Source: Streptomyces lasiicapitis (lineage in GTDB: Bacteria > Actinomycetota > Actinomycetes > Streptomycetales > Streptomycetaceae). Taken from it: 64,000 nt of DNA. The notes beneath the pieces are model-generated. The model searched no databases. It saw nothing but the letters and a program-made list of their open reading frames with translations, and was not told the DNA's origin. The DNA lies in assembly GCF_014646335.1 (NCBI RefSeq), contig NZ_BMNG01000026.1, positions 4,532 to 68,531 on the forward strand, read 5' to 3'. This document shows, piece by piece, positions 17,304-26,240 of the stretch (within the stretch, counting starts at the first letter, position 1; each line of letters opens with the position of its first letter). A program made the position numbers and the translations under genes.

Positions 17304-17334
17304 CTCGCAGTTGCTCGCCGACGCCCCTCAACTG
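17304..17334. repeat. 31-bp intergenic repeat, copy 2
   Basis: Matches 14071-14101 at 28 of 31 positions (see that entry). It lies in the 175-bp space between convergent genes. Confidence 0.6.
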
Positions 17335-17396
17335 TCTTGTTCCGCGCCGAAAACGGGGCGATCTCACGGCAGGAGCACAGGGAAAGGCGGAACACC

Positions 17397-18833
17397 CTAA
17401 CCCTGTTCCTTCACCTGCAGGGGCGCTACGAGGGCTTGCTGGATCTCCTCGAATGGGCGCCATGGGCCGTGTTGGACGTTGCTGGGGCCGTTGTTGGCGT
17501 AGGGGCGTATCTGCTGCGGGGTGCGCCCGGTGCGTTCCATCAGGATCTGAACGCCAACGGCGATGGCCGAGGCCGGCGCGAACCATACGCCGTGGGATTG
17601 CGGAGCGAGCTTTGCCGAGGGCTGCCGCCAGATGCCCTCCCCGACCGGTAGGGCGTAAGGGAAGTTATAGGAGGCGTACTGCGTCTCCTTCGAGCCGAGC
17701 TTGAAGTCGACCCCCACGCCGGCGACCGTCATCGCCTGCCGTCCGTGATTCGACACGCGCACACCCAGGTACACCTCCGGGTCGGAGTCTGCGGGTGCTG
17801 CTGTGGCCAACTGGGCGAGTGCGTGAGCAGCGATGCCGTGGTTGCCCGTTTCCTGCCCGCCGATCAGCTCGACCGTGATGTCGAGTTCGGTGAAGATTCG
17901 CAGGGTCTGGCTCACCTGATGGGCGATGTCGTCGGAAGGGTCGGTGAGGGCCTGTCCCGACTGGGCGACCTGCGCGGTCTTCCACTGCTTGAGATCCGCA
18001 ATGGTGTAAGGACTGCCGGGGCTGCTGACCAGCCGGCGATGGTTGGGGCACAACAGCAGAAGGTTCTCGAATCGGTCGCTGATCTCAAGCCTGGAGTCAG
18101 CGCTGATGTGAACGATGTCGGCGGCCACGATCGGCCGACCCTCGCTCCAGCGCATCAGTGGCTCGGCGCAGTCGGGAGCGGCGCAGGAGGTGGCGCTGGC
18201 GAACAGCAGCTTGATGGTCTCGGTGCGCAGCGCACTCGGAGCTCGACGTGCCTGTTCCTCCCGGGCTCTGCCCCAAGCGGTGCGCCACGGGGCAAGGTCC
18301 TGTGGCGCCCCCAGGGCCCTGAGCATCGCCTGCATCGATTCCCAGGTGGGCACAGTGATGCCGGAGAAAGCCCGGCTGACCGAGGCGGTGTCCAGTCCTG
18401 CCGTCGCACTGAGTGCACGCAGCGATCGGCCGCTCTTCTCGTGCAGTTCCTGCAGCCGGAAGGCGAGGTCCGCTCGTGCGTCCAGATCCCGGAGTGCTCC
18501 TCCGGGCTGGCCCGGTTCGCTCTGGCGCACCAGAGCAGACGGTGGCTTCGGGTCGGTAGCGTTCCGGCCTTCCCGGCGGGCCGCCGCCTGTTCTCGCTGA
18601 CGGAGCCAGCGGGCCGGCTCGTCTCCCCAGGCCTGTGCGAGTGCTGACACCACGTCGGCTGTGGGCAGTCGGGTTCCGCTGGTGGCGGCGTAGATGGTGG
18701 AGACCGGGATGCCCGTGGCAGCGTGGGTGTCGCGCGCGCTGATCCCCGAGCGCTGCTGCAGCTCGCGGAGTTCGCGCGCGAACTCGGCCACGGGGCCGGA
18801 GAGGTCACGCGGTTTCCGTGGGCGTCCCAACAT
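17397..18833 (-). CDS. XRE-XRE-HNH fusion protein
   Basis: A 478-aa protein; ATG at 18833 is chosen because the frame upstream is non-coding. Residues about 10-80 form a helix-turn-helix (GISARDTHAATGIPVSTIYA) and residues about 115-175 a second one (GRSLRALSATAGLDTASVSR). Residues about 205-280 carry a zinc-type HNH nuclease pattern: CAAPDCAEPL, AADIVHISADS, then FENLLLLCPNHRRLV. The final ~170 residues are beta-rich and unassigned. DNA-recognition modules joined to a nuclease suggest a defence or self-regulating selfish role. It is divergent from the double zeta gene across a 145-bp promoter with TCTCGCA repeats. Confidence 0.8.
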   Translation of the reverse strand: MLGRPRKPRDLSGPVAEFARELRELQQRSGISARDTHAATGIPVSTIYAATSGTRLPTADVVSALAQAWGDEPARWLRQREQAAARREGRNATDPKPPSALVRQSEPGQPGGALRDLDARADLAFRLQELHEKSGRSLRALSATAGLDTASVSRAFSGITVPTWESMQAMLRALGAPQDLAPWRTAWGRAREEQARRAPSALRTETIKLLFASATSCAAPDCAEPLMRWSEGRPIVAADIVHISADSRLEISDRFENLLLLCPNHRRLVSSPGSPYTIADLKQWKTAQVAQSGQALTDPSDDIAHQVSQTLRIFTELDITVELIGGQETGNHGIAAHALAQLATAAPADSDPEVYLGVRVSNHGRQAMTVAGVGVDFKLGSKETQYASYNFPYALPVGEGIWRQPSAKLAPQSHGVWFAPASAIAVGVQILMERTGRTPQQIRPYANNGPSNVQHGPWRPFEEIQQALVAPLQVKEQG

Positions 18834-18872
18834 TCCTCCATCAGCGTCAGCGGGCTGCCACCCAACGCACTT

Positions 18873-18889
18873 TCTCGCATTGTCTCGCA
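18873..18889. promoter_or_regulatory. TCTCGCA direct repeats in a divergent promoter
   Basis: TCTCGCA occurs at 18873-18879 and 18883-18889, 10 bp apart and so on the same helix face. An inverted copy lies at 18980-18986, at the start of the plus-strand gene. A TAGTGT hexamer at 18906-18911 could serve the plus-strand promoter. The XRE domains of the minus-strand gene are the natural candidates to bind here. Confidence 0.45.
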
Positions 18890-18978
18890 CATCTGCAACG
18901 GCTGGTAGTGTGCGACCGTGCCGAAGCGCATACCTGAACGGTGAGTGCGCATCTCGGCCTATCGTGCCAGGAGGGGCA

Positions 18979-20799
18979 GTGCGAGAAAGGGACGTCGTGC
19001 CGGTCGTACTGCCTGACGACCAGCACCAGGACATCCTCACCACCCTCATCCTGCCCGCCGCGTTCAAAGGCGCCGTAGCCCAGCAGCGGCCCGTCACGGT
19101 GTTCGTCGCCGGCCAGCCCGGAGCCGGAAAGTCCCATCTTGCTGATCTGCTGCACGAGGTCCTGCACCTTCGCGGCGGCGCGGTCCGCATCGGCGCCGAC
19201 CTCTACAAGACGTCGCACCCGGGCTATCCGGGGCTCCTGGCCCGAGATGACCGGACGGCCGGGGCGCGGGTGCGGCCCGACACCCGCCGCTGGCAGGAAG
19301 ATCTGGAGGAGCGCGCCCGCCACGCAGGCTTCGACGCCGTCATCGAGACGGCGCTGGCCGACACCTCCGTTTTCCGCGCGCTGTCGGCGGCATACCGCCG
19401 AGCCCGCCACCGCATCGAGGTAGCGGTCGTGGCCACGCCGCAGGCGCTGAGTCAACTGAGTGTGCTGGGGCGCTACATGAAGCGCATCGGCGCCGCAGGG
19501 ACCGGGCGCTATGTGTCGCTCGACAACCACGACGCGTGCTGCCGCGGACTGCTGGAGACCCTCACGGCCATCGAGGCCGAGCAGCTCGCCGACCGGGTCA
19601 CCGTGTTCAGGCGCGGCTTGGAGATGCTCTACAGCAACGAGCTGACGGGCACCGGGTGGCTGCGGCCGCCGCGCGCCGTCGACGTGGTGGCCGACGAGCA
19701 GGCCCGCCCCTGGTCAGCCATGGAGACCGCGCGGTTCCGCAGGGAACTGTCCGAGGCCGAGCGGTCCACCCGGCATGAGCGGATGTCCTACGAACAGCGC
19801 CTGGCCGTGACCGGATGCCTGGAGCGGGCCTTCGCGTGGGCGGAGCCGGTGCGCCGCATGGCCCAGGCGCGGCCGATGCGCATCGGTGTGGACTACCACC
19901 GGCTGTCCCGCGAGGAGCACCAGGCCATCTTCGACGAGCAGGTCGTGCCGCTGTTCCTGAGCGACATCGTCGCCCGGCAGCAGCCGGTGGCCGTGTATGT
20001 GATCGCCCAGCCTGGGGCGGGCAAGACGTACGCCGCCGACCTCATCCAGCACACCATGCCCCACGCGAAGCGGCTCACCGGGGACGACTTCAAGGCGCTG
20101 CACCCCGACTACTTGCGGCGGCTGCAGAATGATCCGCGCGGGGCCGGGGCCGCCATCCGGGCCGACTACCGCTCGTGGATGGCTCAGGCCGAGGACTGGG
20201 TGCGGGCGCGCCGCGGGGACCTGATCATCGAGCTCGCCCCGGGCAGCGCGGCGGACTTCCTGGACAGCGCGATCGCCTCCCGCCGGGCCGGATACCGCGT
20301 CGAGGTGGTCCTGCTCAGCGTGCGCGCGGCCGACAGCCGCCAGAGCACCGCTCACCGCTACGCCCTGGTCGAAAGCGAAGGGCTTCCCGGCCGCTTCACC
20401 TCCCGCAGCGGGCACGACCAGTGCTTCGCCGCCACCGCCGAGGTCGCCCGGATCGCCGAGGGACACAGGGCCGTCGACTCTGTGTCGGTCATGCGGCGCA
20501 GCGGGGAGGCGCGCTACCGCAACGAGCGCTTGCCCGACGGGACCTGGCGGTCGTCGTCAGCGTCCGCGGCGATGGTGCTGGACGAGGAGCGGCGCCTTGC
20601 CTACACCGAGCAGGAAGCCGTCCGCTTCCTCAACCTGCACCGCTTCCTGTGGGCCGTGCTGCCGCAGTACCGCGGTGAACTGGCCGACATGCTGAGCCTG
20701 GCGCGGCCGCTGATGCCCGCCGCGATGCAGCCCCGGCGACTCAGCCGCCCCTCCCTCGCTGCTCCGCTGCCCGTGCCGCTGCCCCCGCCCGGGTCGTGA
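18979..20799 (+). CDS. Double zeta-toxin-like kinase
   Basis: GTG at 18979 follows GGAGG at good spacing. The 606-aa product contains two zeta-type kinase domains in tandem. Domain 1 has GQPGAGKS (45-52) and HPGY (80-83); domain 2 has QPGAGKT (344-350) and HPDY (375-378). The HPxY element after the P-loop is typical of zeta toxins, which phosphorylate UDP-N-acetylglucosamine and block wall synthesis. Domain 1 keeps an acidic strand (FDAVIETAL) and domain 2 a similar one (GDLIIELAP). Tandem domains are less common than single ones. The small convergent gene at 20801 may encode the antitoxin. Confidence 0.85.
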   Translation: MRERDVVPVVLPDDQHQDILTTLILPAAFKGAVAQQRPVTVFVAGQPGAGKSHLADLLHEVLHLRGGAVRIGADLYKTSHPGYPGLLARDDRTAGARVRPDTRRWQEDLEERARHAGFDAVIETALADTSVFRALSAAYRRARHRIEVAVVATPQALSQLSVLGRYMKRIGAAGTGRYVSLDNHDACCRGLLETLTAIEAEQLADRVTVFRRGLEMLYSNELTGTGWLRPPRAVDVVADEQARPWSAMETARFRRELSEAERSTRHERMSYEQRLAVTGCLERAFAWAEPVRRMAQARPMRIGVDYHRLSREEHQAIFDEQVVPLFLSDIVARQQPVAVYVIAQPGAGKTYAADLIQHTMPHAKRLTGDDFKALHPDYLRRLQNDPRGAGAAIRADYRSWMAQAEDWVRARRGDLIIELAPGSAADFLDSAIASRRAGYRVEVVLLSVRAADSRQSTAHRYALVESEGLPGRFTSRSGHDQCFAATAEVARIAEGHRAVDSVSVMRRSGEARYRNERLPDGTWRSSSASAAMVLDEERRLAYTEQEAVRFLNLHRFLWAVLPQYRGELADMLSLARPLMPAAMQPRRLSRPSLAAPLPVPLPPPGS

Positions 20800-20800
20800 T

Positions 20801-21148
20801 TCAGGATCTGGTGAGTTCCCGGTAGCGGGCCGCGTACGCGGCCGCGATGCGCGCCGCCTCATCCGCCTCCGCCGCGCTCAGTCGCTTGAGGTCCGCCACG
20901 CAGGCGCGCTGCTGGTCGGTCAGCTCCTGCAGGTGCGCCGGTTCCGGGCCTTGGGGCGCTCGGCGTTCCTGCGCGAGCTGCTCGCTGTAGAGGGCCATCA
21001 CCCGCCGCACCATGTCCTTGGCCGCTTCGAGTTCCGTACCGACCAGCCGACCGGAGCCGGGCGACGACCCGTTGCTGCCGGCCGGGGGCTGTCGCGGGTT
21101 CGGGTCGGACACGGTGCTCACCTTGCTGTTCAGGACGGGTGCGGACAT
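20801..21148 (-). CDS. Small helical protein next to the double zeta gene
   Basis: ATG at 21148; 115 aa. The first ~35 residues are low in complexity (Pro/Ser/Gly) and the rest is helical: TELEAAKDMVRRVMALYSEQ, then ELTDQQRACVADLKRLSAAE and a final helix. Its size and all-helical character fit the epsilon-type antitoxins that neutralise zeta kinases, but no sequence signature proves this. The 3' ends of the two genes almost touch (20799 and 20801), so they are convergent rather than in one operon, which is unusual for a toxin-antitoxin pair. Confidence 0.65.
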   Translation of the reverse strand: MSAPVLNSKVSTVSDPNPRQPPAGSNGSSPGSGRLVGTELEAAKDMVRRVMALYSEQLAQERRAPQGPEPAHLQELTDQQRACVADLKRLSAAEADEAARIAAAYAARYRELTRS

Positions 21149-21294
21149 TGTCGGCCGCTCGCACCGGACCGGCAAGGCAGGTGGCGTGCTCGCCCACCTT
21201 CTGGCCTATCGGCGGCTGCATGGCCAAAGCGATGCTGGCGGCTTAGCCCCGGGGGCACCTAGATTGACCGCAGGTGATCAACTCGGGGGGTGTC

Positions 21295-23964
21295 GTGGCA
21301 GGGCGGGATCTGCGCGCGCTGTTCAGCTCGAACGACCGCGGGCTGGACGCGGATGAGGCGTTCACGAACCGCCAGCTCCAGTGGCAGGCCGTGACCGACG
21401 CACTCACCGCCCACCAGCAGCACACCTCTGGGCCGGACTTCGACGTCGAGGACCTGGAGAGCGGTCGCCGCAACGTGCTGGTCTTCCACGGCGTGGGCGG
21501 CATCGGCAAGTCCACGCTCTCCCGCAAGATCGAGGCCGCGCTCGCCCACGCCGAGCACCGGCCGCCGCAGTGGGGCGCGCCCGCCTGGCCGGCGGAGCGG
21601 CTGCTGCCCGTACGGATCGACCTCGCCCGGTCAGCAGGCGCTGATTTCGAGCAGATCGTGCTCTGCCTGCGGCTCGCCGTCGCCTCGCTGGGACGCCCTA
21701 TGCCGGCCTTCGATCTCGTTTTGCGCCGCTACTGGGAGCACAACCATCCCGGCGAACCACTCGATGAGTACGTGCGCCGCGGCGGACTGCTCTCCCGCTT
21801 CACCAATGCGGTGGCCCTGCCGCAGCAGATACAGTCCGCGCTCGCCGATGCCGCCCAGGCCCTGGCGCTGCCGGGCACCGTGGGCGGCGCGCTCAGCCAG
21901 CTCACCGGCTCGCTCGTCACCGCGCTGCGCGAGCGGCGCCAGGCGGTGCGCGCGCTGGCCGGCTGCTCCCGCCTGGCCGACCTCCTCGAAGCCGACCCCG
22001 ACCTGGACACCCTGTCCTTCGCCGCTCATCTGCTGGCCTGGGATCTGGCCCAACTCCCTGCGGACAAGGCCGTGTTGCCCGTCATCCTGTTCGACACCTG
22101 GGAGGACACCGGGGATCGCACCCACCGCGACCTGGAGCGGCTGCTGCAGCGCATCGTGTGGCTGATGCCGAACGCGCTCTTCATCATCAGCGGCCGCAAC
22201 CGGCTGCAGTGGGCCGACCCCGCCCTTGGCGGGCAGCTCGACTGGACCGGCCCTAACGCCTGGCCCGACCTCGCCGCCCCGGCCCCGGCCGCGGCGATGG
22301 CGCACCGCCGGGGCGCGCGGCAGATCCTGATCGGTGACTTCTCCGCCCAGGACTGCGAGGACCATCTCGCCCGCCGGCTGAGCCGCGGCGGACAGCCCCT
22401 GATCGGCGCGGACCTGAGGGCCGTCATCACGGCCCGCTCCCACGGCCTGCCGCTGGCCCTGGACCTCGCCGTCATGCGGTTTCTGGAGATCCGGCGCTCC
22501 GGCCGCCGCCCCGAACCGGACGACTTCGGGGACTTCCCCGCCCTCATTGCCCGCACCCTGGCCGACCTCACCCCCGATGAGCGGCACGTGCTGCGCTCGG
22601 TGAGCCTGCTGGACGCCTTCTCCGTGCCCCTGGCCACCCAGGCCGCCGGCCTCGCGCACGAAGCGGCCGCGCTGCGTCTGTCCGAGCGGCCCTTCATCCG
22701 CGAGATACCGACCGCCCTGTGGCCCTTCCACCTGCACCAAGTGGTCCGCTCCGCCATCCGTCACGCCGCCGACCACACCGACGACCGCTGGTCCGAACAG
22801 GACTGGCGGCGCGCCGCCGAGCGCGCCCTCGCCGCCCTGGGCCAGGAGTGGAGCACCGGAGCGCGGCGCGACCGCGCCCTGCTGATCGGCTGCCTGCGCC
22901 AAGGCCTCGCCCTGGCCGCCGACTTCCGCCTCGAGCTGGACTGGCTCACCGAGGCGGCCTTCACGTATGTGGGCGACTCGGTGTGGGAGCCGCTGGCCCC
23001 GCCCGAGCGTCCCGGGTCCGCGGGCGGCCTGGTCTCGGCGTCCGATGCGCTGGTGGAGCTACTCAGCGCGCTCACCCGCCGCCAGCACGAACACCGCTCC
23101 CGCACCGCCGACCGTCTCACCGCGGTCATCGACTCCGGCCTGCTGCCTCAAGAACTGCACCAGATGGCTCTCTACTACCGGGCCAAAGCACTGCGCGACA
23201 TCGGGCAAAGCACCGAATCGCGCCGCGGCTACCAGCAGGTCGCCGACGGCGGCGGCCGCCTGGCCCCCGCCGCCCGGCGCGGACTGGCCCAAGCCGCCCG
23301 ACTGGCCGGGGACTTCCCCACCGCCTTCGCCGCCGCCCAGACGCTGGGCTGGGAAGGCCGCCACCAGCGGGTCCTGGGCGACCTGTGGTGGGTCCAGGGA
23401 GAACCGGCCCGCGCGGCCGCCGCCTACCTCGCCGGACGGACCGAAGCCGAACAGCACGCCACATCCGGCGAAGCCGCCCACAACCAGGCCCTGCGCGCCC
23501 TGGCCGTCGCCTTCCTCGACCCTGGCCAGGCCGACGACGAACTCGACCTGGCCCAGCAGCTCCTCGCGGGCCTCGACCTGCGGGCCACCGGGATCAACGC
23601 GGCCATCGGCGCCCTCATCCGTGACGCCGGCAACCCCGCGCTCGGCGACCGCGTCCGCACCCTGCGCACCGAGATCGACATCGCGGGCCTCACCTCCTCC
23701 GCCCCCACCCTGGAGCTGGCCCTCGCCTTCCATCAGGCCGTCCTGGACGACCAGGACGGGCTCGCCGCCACCATCGACCGGCTCCGCGAGCAGACCCGCG
23801 GCGGGGACTACACCTACTACACCGACATCGCATCCTTCATGGCCGGCCTGCCCCTGCCCGCCGACCACACGCCGCCCCGGTGGCTCGACGGCGACCAGGC
23901 CACCCGCGCCCGGTGGCGCGCGCTCGTCACCGCCCGGCGCGACCTCCTGCACACCGGCCGGTAG
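21295..23964 (+). CDS. STAND-type ATPase, 889 aa
   Basis: GTG at 21295 has GGGGGG before it; GTG at 21274 is a leaderless alternative (-10 box TAGATT at 21260-21265). Walker A is GVGGIGKST (66-74) and the Walker B strand is VILFDTWED (263-271), followed by an ALFIISGRNRLQW sensor strand, as in NB-ARC/STAND signal ATPases. Residues about 350-450 fit the winged-helix part. The C-terminal ~400 residues are helical with TPR-like spacing and no clear effector. Such proteins often act as defence sensors or regulators. The N-terminus (RDLRALFSSNDRGLDADEAF) could be a small adaptor region. Confidence 0.8.
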   Translation: MAGRDLRALFSSNDRGLDADEAFTNRQLQWQAVTDALTAHQQHTSGPDFDVEDLESGRRNVLVFHGVGGIGKSTLSRKIEAALAHAEHRPPQWGAPAWPAERLLPVRIDLARSAGADFEQIVLCLRLAVASLGRPMPAFDLVLRRYWEHNHPGEPLDEYVRRGGLLSRFTNAVALPQQIQSALADAAQALALPGTVGGALSQLTGSLVTALRERRQAVRALAGCSRLADLLEADPDLDTLSFAAHLLAWDLAQLPADKAVLPVILFDTWEDTGDRTHRDLERLLQRIVWLMPNALFIISGRNRLQWADPALGGQLDWTGPNAWPDLAAPAPAAAMAHRRGARQILIGDFSAQDCEDHLARRLSRGGQPLIGADLRAVITARSHGLPLALDLAVMRFLEIRRSGRRPEPDDFGDFPALIARTLADLTPDERHVLRSVSLLDAFSVPLATQAAGLAHEAAALRLSERPFIREIPTALWPFHLHQVVRSAIRHAADHTDDRWSEQDWRRAAERALAALGQEWSTGARRDRALLIGCLRQGLALAADFRLELDWLTEAAFTYVGDSVWEPLAPPERPGSAGGLVSASDALVELLSALTRRQHEHRSRTADRLTAVIDSGLLPQELHQMALYYRAKALRDIGQSTESRRGYQQVADGGGRLAPAARRGLAQAARLAGDFPTAFAAAQTLGWEGRHQRVLGDLWWVQGEPARAAAAYLAGRTEAEQHATSGEAAHNQALRALAVAFLDPGQADDELDLAQQLLAGLDLRATGINAAIGALIRDAGNPALGDRVRTLRTEIDIAGLTSSAPTLELALAFHQAVLDDQDGLAATIDRLREQTRGGDYTYYTDIASFMAGLPLPADHTPPRWLDGDQATRARWRALVTARRDLLHTGR

Positions 23965-24168
23965 GCACTGCCGTCGAGCCCGGGCGCCCGGATCCACCAT
24001 CGGGGCGCTGTCCCCACACGACGAGCGCCGCGCAGCCACCGGGCCCGTACGCGAGGCCCGCGCCGCGGCTCGACATCAGCAGTCGCCACCCGGCTGCGGT
24101 GACGCCCCCTGGCCGCCGCCCGGCAGAGCCGTCTGCAGCCACACGGCCCGCCCGACGGGGCGATGGGG

Positions 24169-24174
24169 GATAAT
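24169..24174 (+). promoter_or_regulatory. -10 box GATAAT of a leaderless operon
   Basis: GATAAT ends 7 nt before the ATG at 24182, and no ribosome-binding site lies between, so the transcript should start at or next to the start codon. Confidence 0.55.
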
Positions 24175-24181
24175 CGGCGCC

Positions 24182-24547
24182 ATGGCCCCGACGTCCACGA
24201 CCGCTCCGGTCCCCAACGCCGCCGAGATCCTGCGCGCGCGGTACACCAGGCGGCTGCCCGGACGCCTTGCGGACCTGACGGGCCCCGCGCACGGCACCGT
24301 CGACCTACCGCTGCACGTGGTCTGGTCCGGCCGGCGCTCCTTCGATGTCGACCGCCCCCGGGCCCGCATGGGCCTGTACCGAACGGTGCTGGCCGAGGGG
24401 CAGCGCGAGGACCTGACCGGCTTCCTCAACCGGGACCTGCTGATCGGCCAGTGGCCGGTGCTGCGGACACTGATCAGCAGCGTGATCCGCGACGTGTGGG
24501 AAGACGCCTTCCCCGAGCTGGGCACCGCCAGAGCGACCGCTGCATGA
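24182..24547 (+). CDS. Partner gene of the AbiEii-like protein, 121 aa
   Basis: Starts MAPTSTTAPVPNAAEILRAR. The middle is basic and aromatic (VDLPLHVVWSGRRSFDVDRP), and the C-terminal part is helical (TLISSVIRDVWEDAFPELG). The stop overlaps the next start as ATGA (24544-24547), so both are made together. In type IV AbiE systems the upstream gene encodes an antitoxin-regulator; this product lacks an obvious winged helix, so that role is only inferred from position. Confidence 0.7.
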   Translation: MAPTSTTAPVPNAAEILRARYTRRLPGRLADLTGPAHGTVDLPLHVVWSGRRSFDVDRPRARMGLYRTVLAEGQREDLTGFLNRDLLIGQWPVLRTLISSVIRDVWEDAFPELGTARATAA

Positions 24548-25230
24548 ACCTGAACGACCTGCACCGTCGACTCCTGGCCGACGTCCTGGCCATCGGCACG
24601 CCCTATCCCCTGGTCATCACCGGCGGCTACGCCGTGAAGGCCCACGGCCTGGTCGACCGCCTGAGCCAGGACCTCGACGTCGCCACCGAAAACCCCGCCC
24701 CCATGGACGACATCATCCGCACGCTCAGCGAAGGCCTCACCGAGCGGGGCTGGGGCGTGCGGCAGATCGAGACCGACCCACTCTCCGGCCGGCTCATCGT
24801 CACCGAACCGGACACCGGCGAGGAATGCGAGGTCGACGTCCTCAAAGAAGCGTTCTGGTCTCCGCCCGCCGACACCGAGCACGGCCCGGTCCTCGCCCTC
24901 GACGACGTCATCGGCACCAAGGTCCGCGCCCTGGCCGACCGCGGCGCCGTCCGCGACCTCATCGACGTCCACGCCGCCTCCGAACACCGCACCACCGCCG
25001 ACCTGGAAACCCTCGGCCGCCGCCACGCCCGCACCGAGTTCAGCCTCCGCAACCTCCGCGACCGCCTCACCGGCGCCGAGTGGTGGGACGACGAGGACTT
25101 CACCGACTACGGACTGACCGGCGACCAGATTCACAACCTGCGCGCCTGGGCGCTGGAGTGGGCCACCGACCTCGGCACCCGCCTGCACACCGAGCAGAAC
25201 GAGGGCGAAGAAGACCCGTACGACGGCTAG
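24544..25230 (+). CDS. AbiEii/AbiGii-like nucleotidyltransferase
   Basis: A 228-aa protein. The pattern LVITGGYAVKAHGLVDRLSQ followed by DLDVAT is the GG...DxD active site of MNT/AbiEii nucleotidyltransferases, and EVDVLKE supplies the third acidic position. LALDDVIGTKVRALADRG and RDLIDVHAA are also typical. In AbiE systems this enzyme is a growth-arrest toxin that adds nucleotides to tRNA or other targets; regulators of similar fold also exist. A frameshifted copy of its C-terminal end lies at 29310-29460. Confidence 0.85.
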   Translation: MNLNDLHRRLLADVLAIGTPYPLVITGGYAVKAHGLVDRLSQDLDVATENPAPMDDIIRTLSEGLTERGWGVRQIETDPLSGRLIVTEPDTGEECEVDVLKEAFWSPPADTEHGPVLALDDVIGTKVRALADRGAVRDLIDVHAASEHRTTADLETLGRRHARTEFSLRNLRDRLTGAEWWDDEDFTDYGLTGDQIHNLRAWALEWATDLGTRLHTEQNEGEEDPYDG

Positions 25231-25430
25231 ATCGGACGGGACGGGCGGAGGGACCGCGTAGCACGCGCAGTCAGGGCTGCAGCGCCTACCAACCGCGCCG
25301 TCGTCCGGGTCTGCCCGTCCTCCTCGTCACCGGCGCGCGTTCCTCGCGAGCAGCTCCATGCTGGCTGCCTGGTGTGGACACCTGCTCATGTGGGCCCGGC
25401 TGCGCTGCGGCCCGGGCGCGCGGGCCCGGA

Positions 25431-26132
25431 TCAGGCGTCCGGGACCGATACCGGGTTCTCGCCGACGTAGCCCAGCCGTGCGTCCACGATGGTCTCTGCT
25501 TCCCGCAGACGGCCGACGTGGGGCCTGTCGGCTGCCCAGCCCTTCGCGGTACGGCAATACTCGGCGACCCCGGCGCCGCACTTCTCGCACTCGAGCCGCA
25601 GGACTTCCACGTCGACCGCTGCGTCCCGCTCTCGCCGGCGGCGGGCGGAAGCGGCCTTGGACTCCCAGCCCCGGCCAACGTCCTCCATGGCCTGCGGGTA
25701 CGTCGTGGTCTCCCGCCCGTCCGCGTCCGCACGCTTGGCGTCTTGCGCGAGCCGGAGCAACTGCCAGACGGTCGGGATGATCGCCGGGCCGCCGTAGCCC
25801 TGCCGGTTGGTGCCGCGTGCGGCTGCGCCCCACGGGTCGCCGGAGTCCTTGAAGACTTTGACGAGCGGCACGTCGCCGTCGATGACTCGGCCGAGGAAGC
25901 CCATCCGCTCGCTGGCCTCGCGCACGGTCGCCGCGGTGGAGCGCAGCGAGTCGATGACGTCCGCGAGCTCCACCGGGGTGGCCGGTGTCTCCGCGGCTCG
26001 GGCGAGCTGGCGCAGCCGCAGTTCGATCGCGGCGAGTTCCACGGCCATCTCGTCGAGCGTGATGGCGTTTCCTGCCCTGAGGCTGGCGGTGTCGGTCTCG
26101 GCGGCGGACTCGTGTGCGGTGGTGTCCTTCAC
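25431..26132 (-). CDS. Hypothetical protein with C-terminal zinc finger
   Basis: A 233-aa protein; GTG at 26132 follows GAAGGGAAC. The first half is helical with a likely coiled coil (DEMAVELAAIELRLRQLARA). Near the C-terminus CEKCGAGVAEYCRTAKG, followed by DRPHVGRLREAE, fits the actinobacterial/phage CxxC...C...H zinc-binding domain. The role is unknown. It lies 109 bp downstream of the gene at 26241-26702 and could belong to the same operon. Confidence 0.7.
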   Translation of the reverse strand: MKDTTAHESAAETDTASLRAGNAITLDEMAVELAAIELRLRQLARAAETPATPVELADVIDSLRSTAATVREASERMGFLGRVIDGDVPLVKVFKDSGDPWGAAARGTNRQGYGGPAIIPTVWQLLRLAQDAKRADADGRETTTYPQAMEDVGRGWESKAASARRRRERDAAVDVEVLRLECEKCGAGVAEYCRTAKGWAADRPHVGRLREAETIVDARLGYVGENPVSVPDA

Positions 26133-26240
26133 GTTCGTTCCCTTCGGGCGTGCGAGTGGTGGTCGAGTCGGCGGGCCGGCACGCAGGAGATCCGCTCGTT
26201 GCGGTAACGGCTGCAGGCCGCTCGAGGGCGGGGTGGTGTG

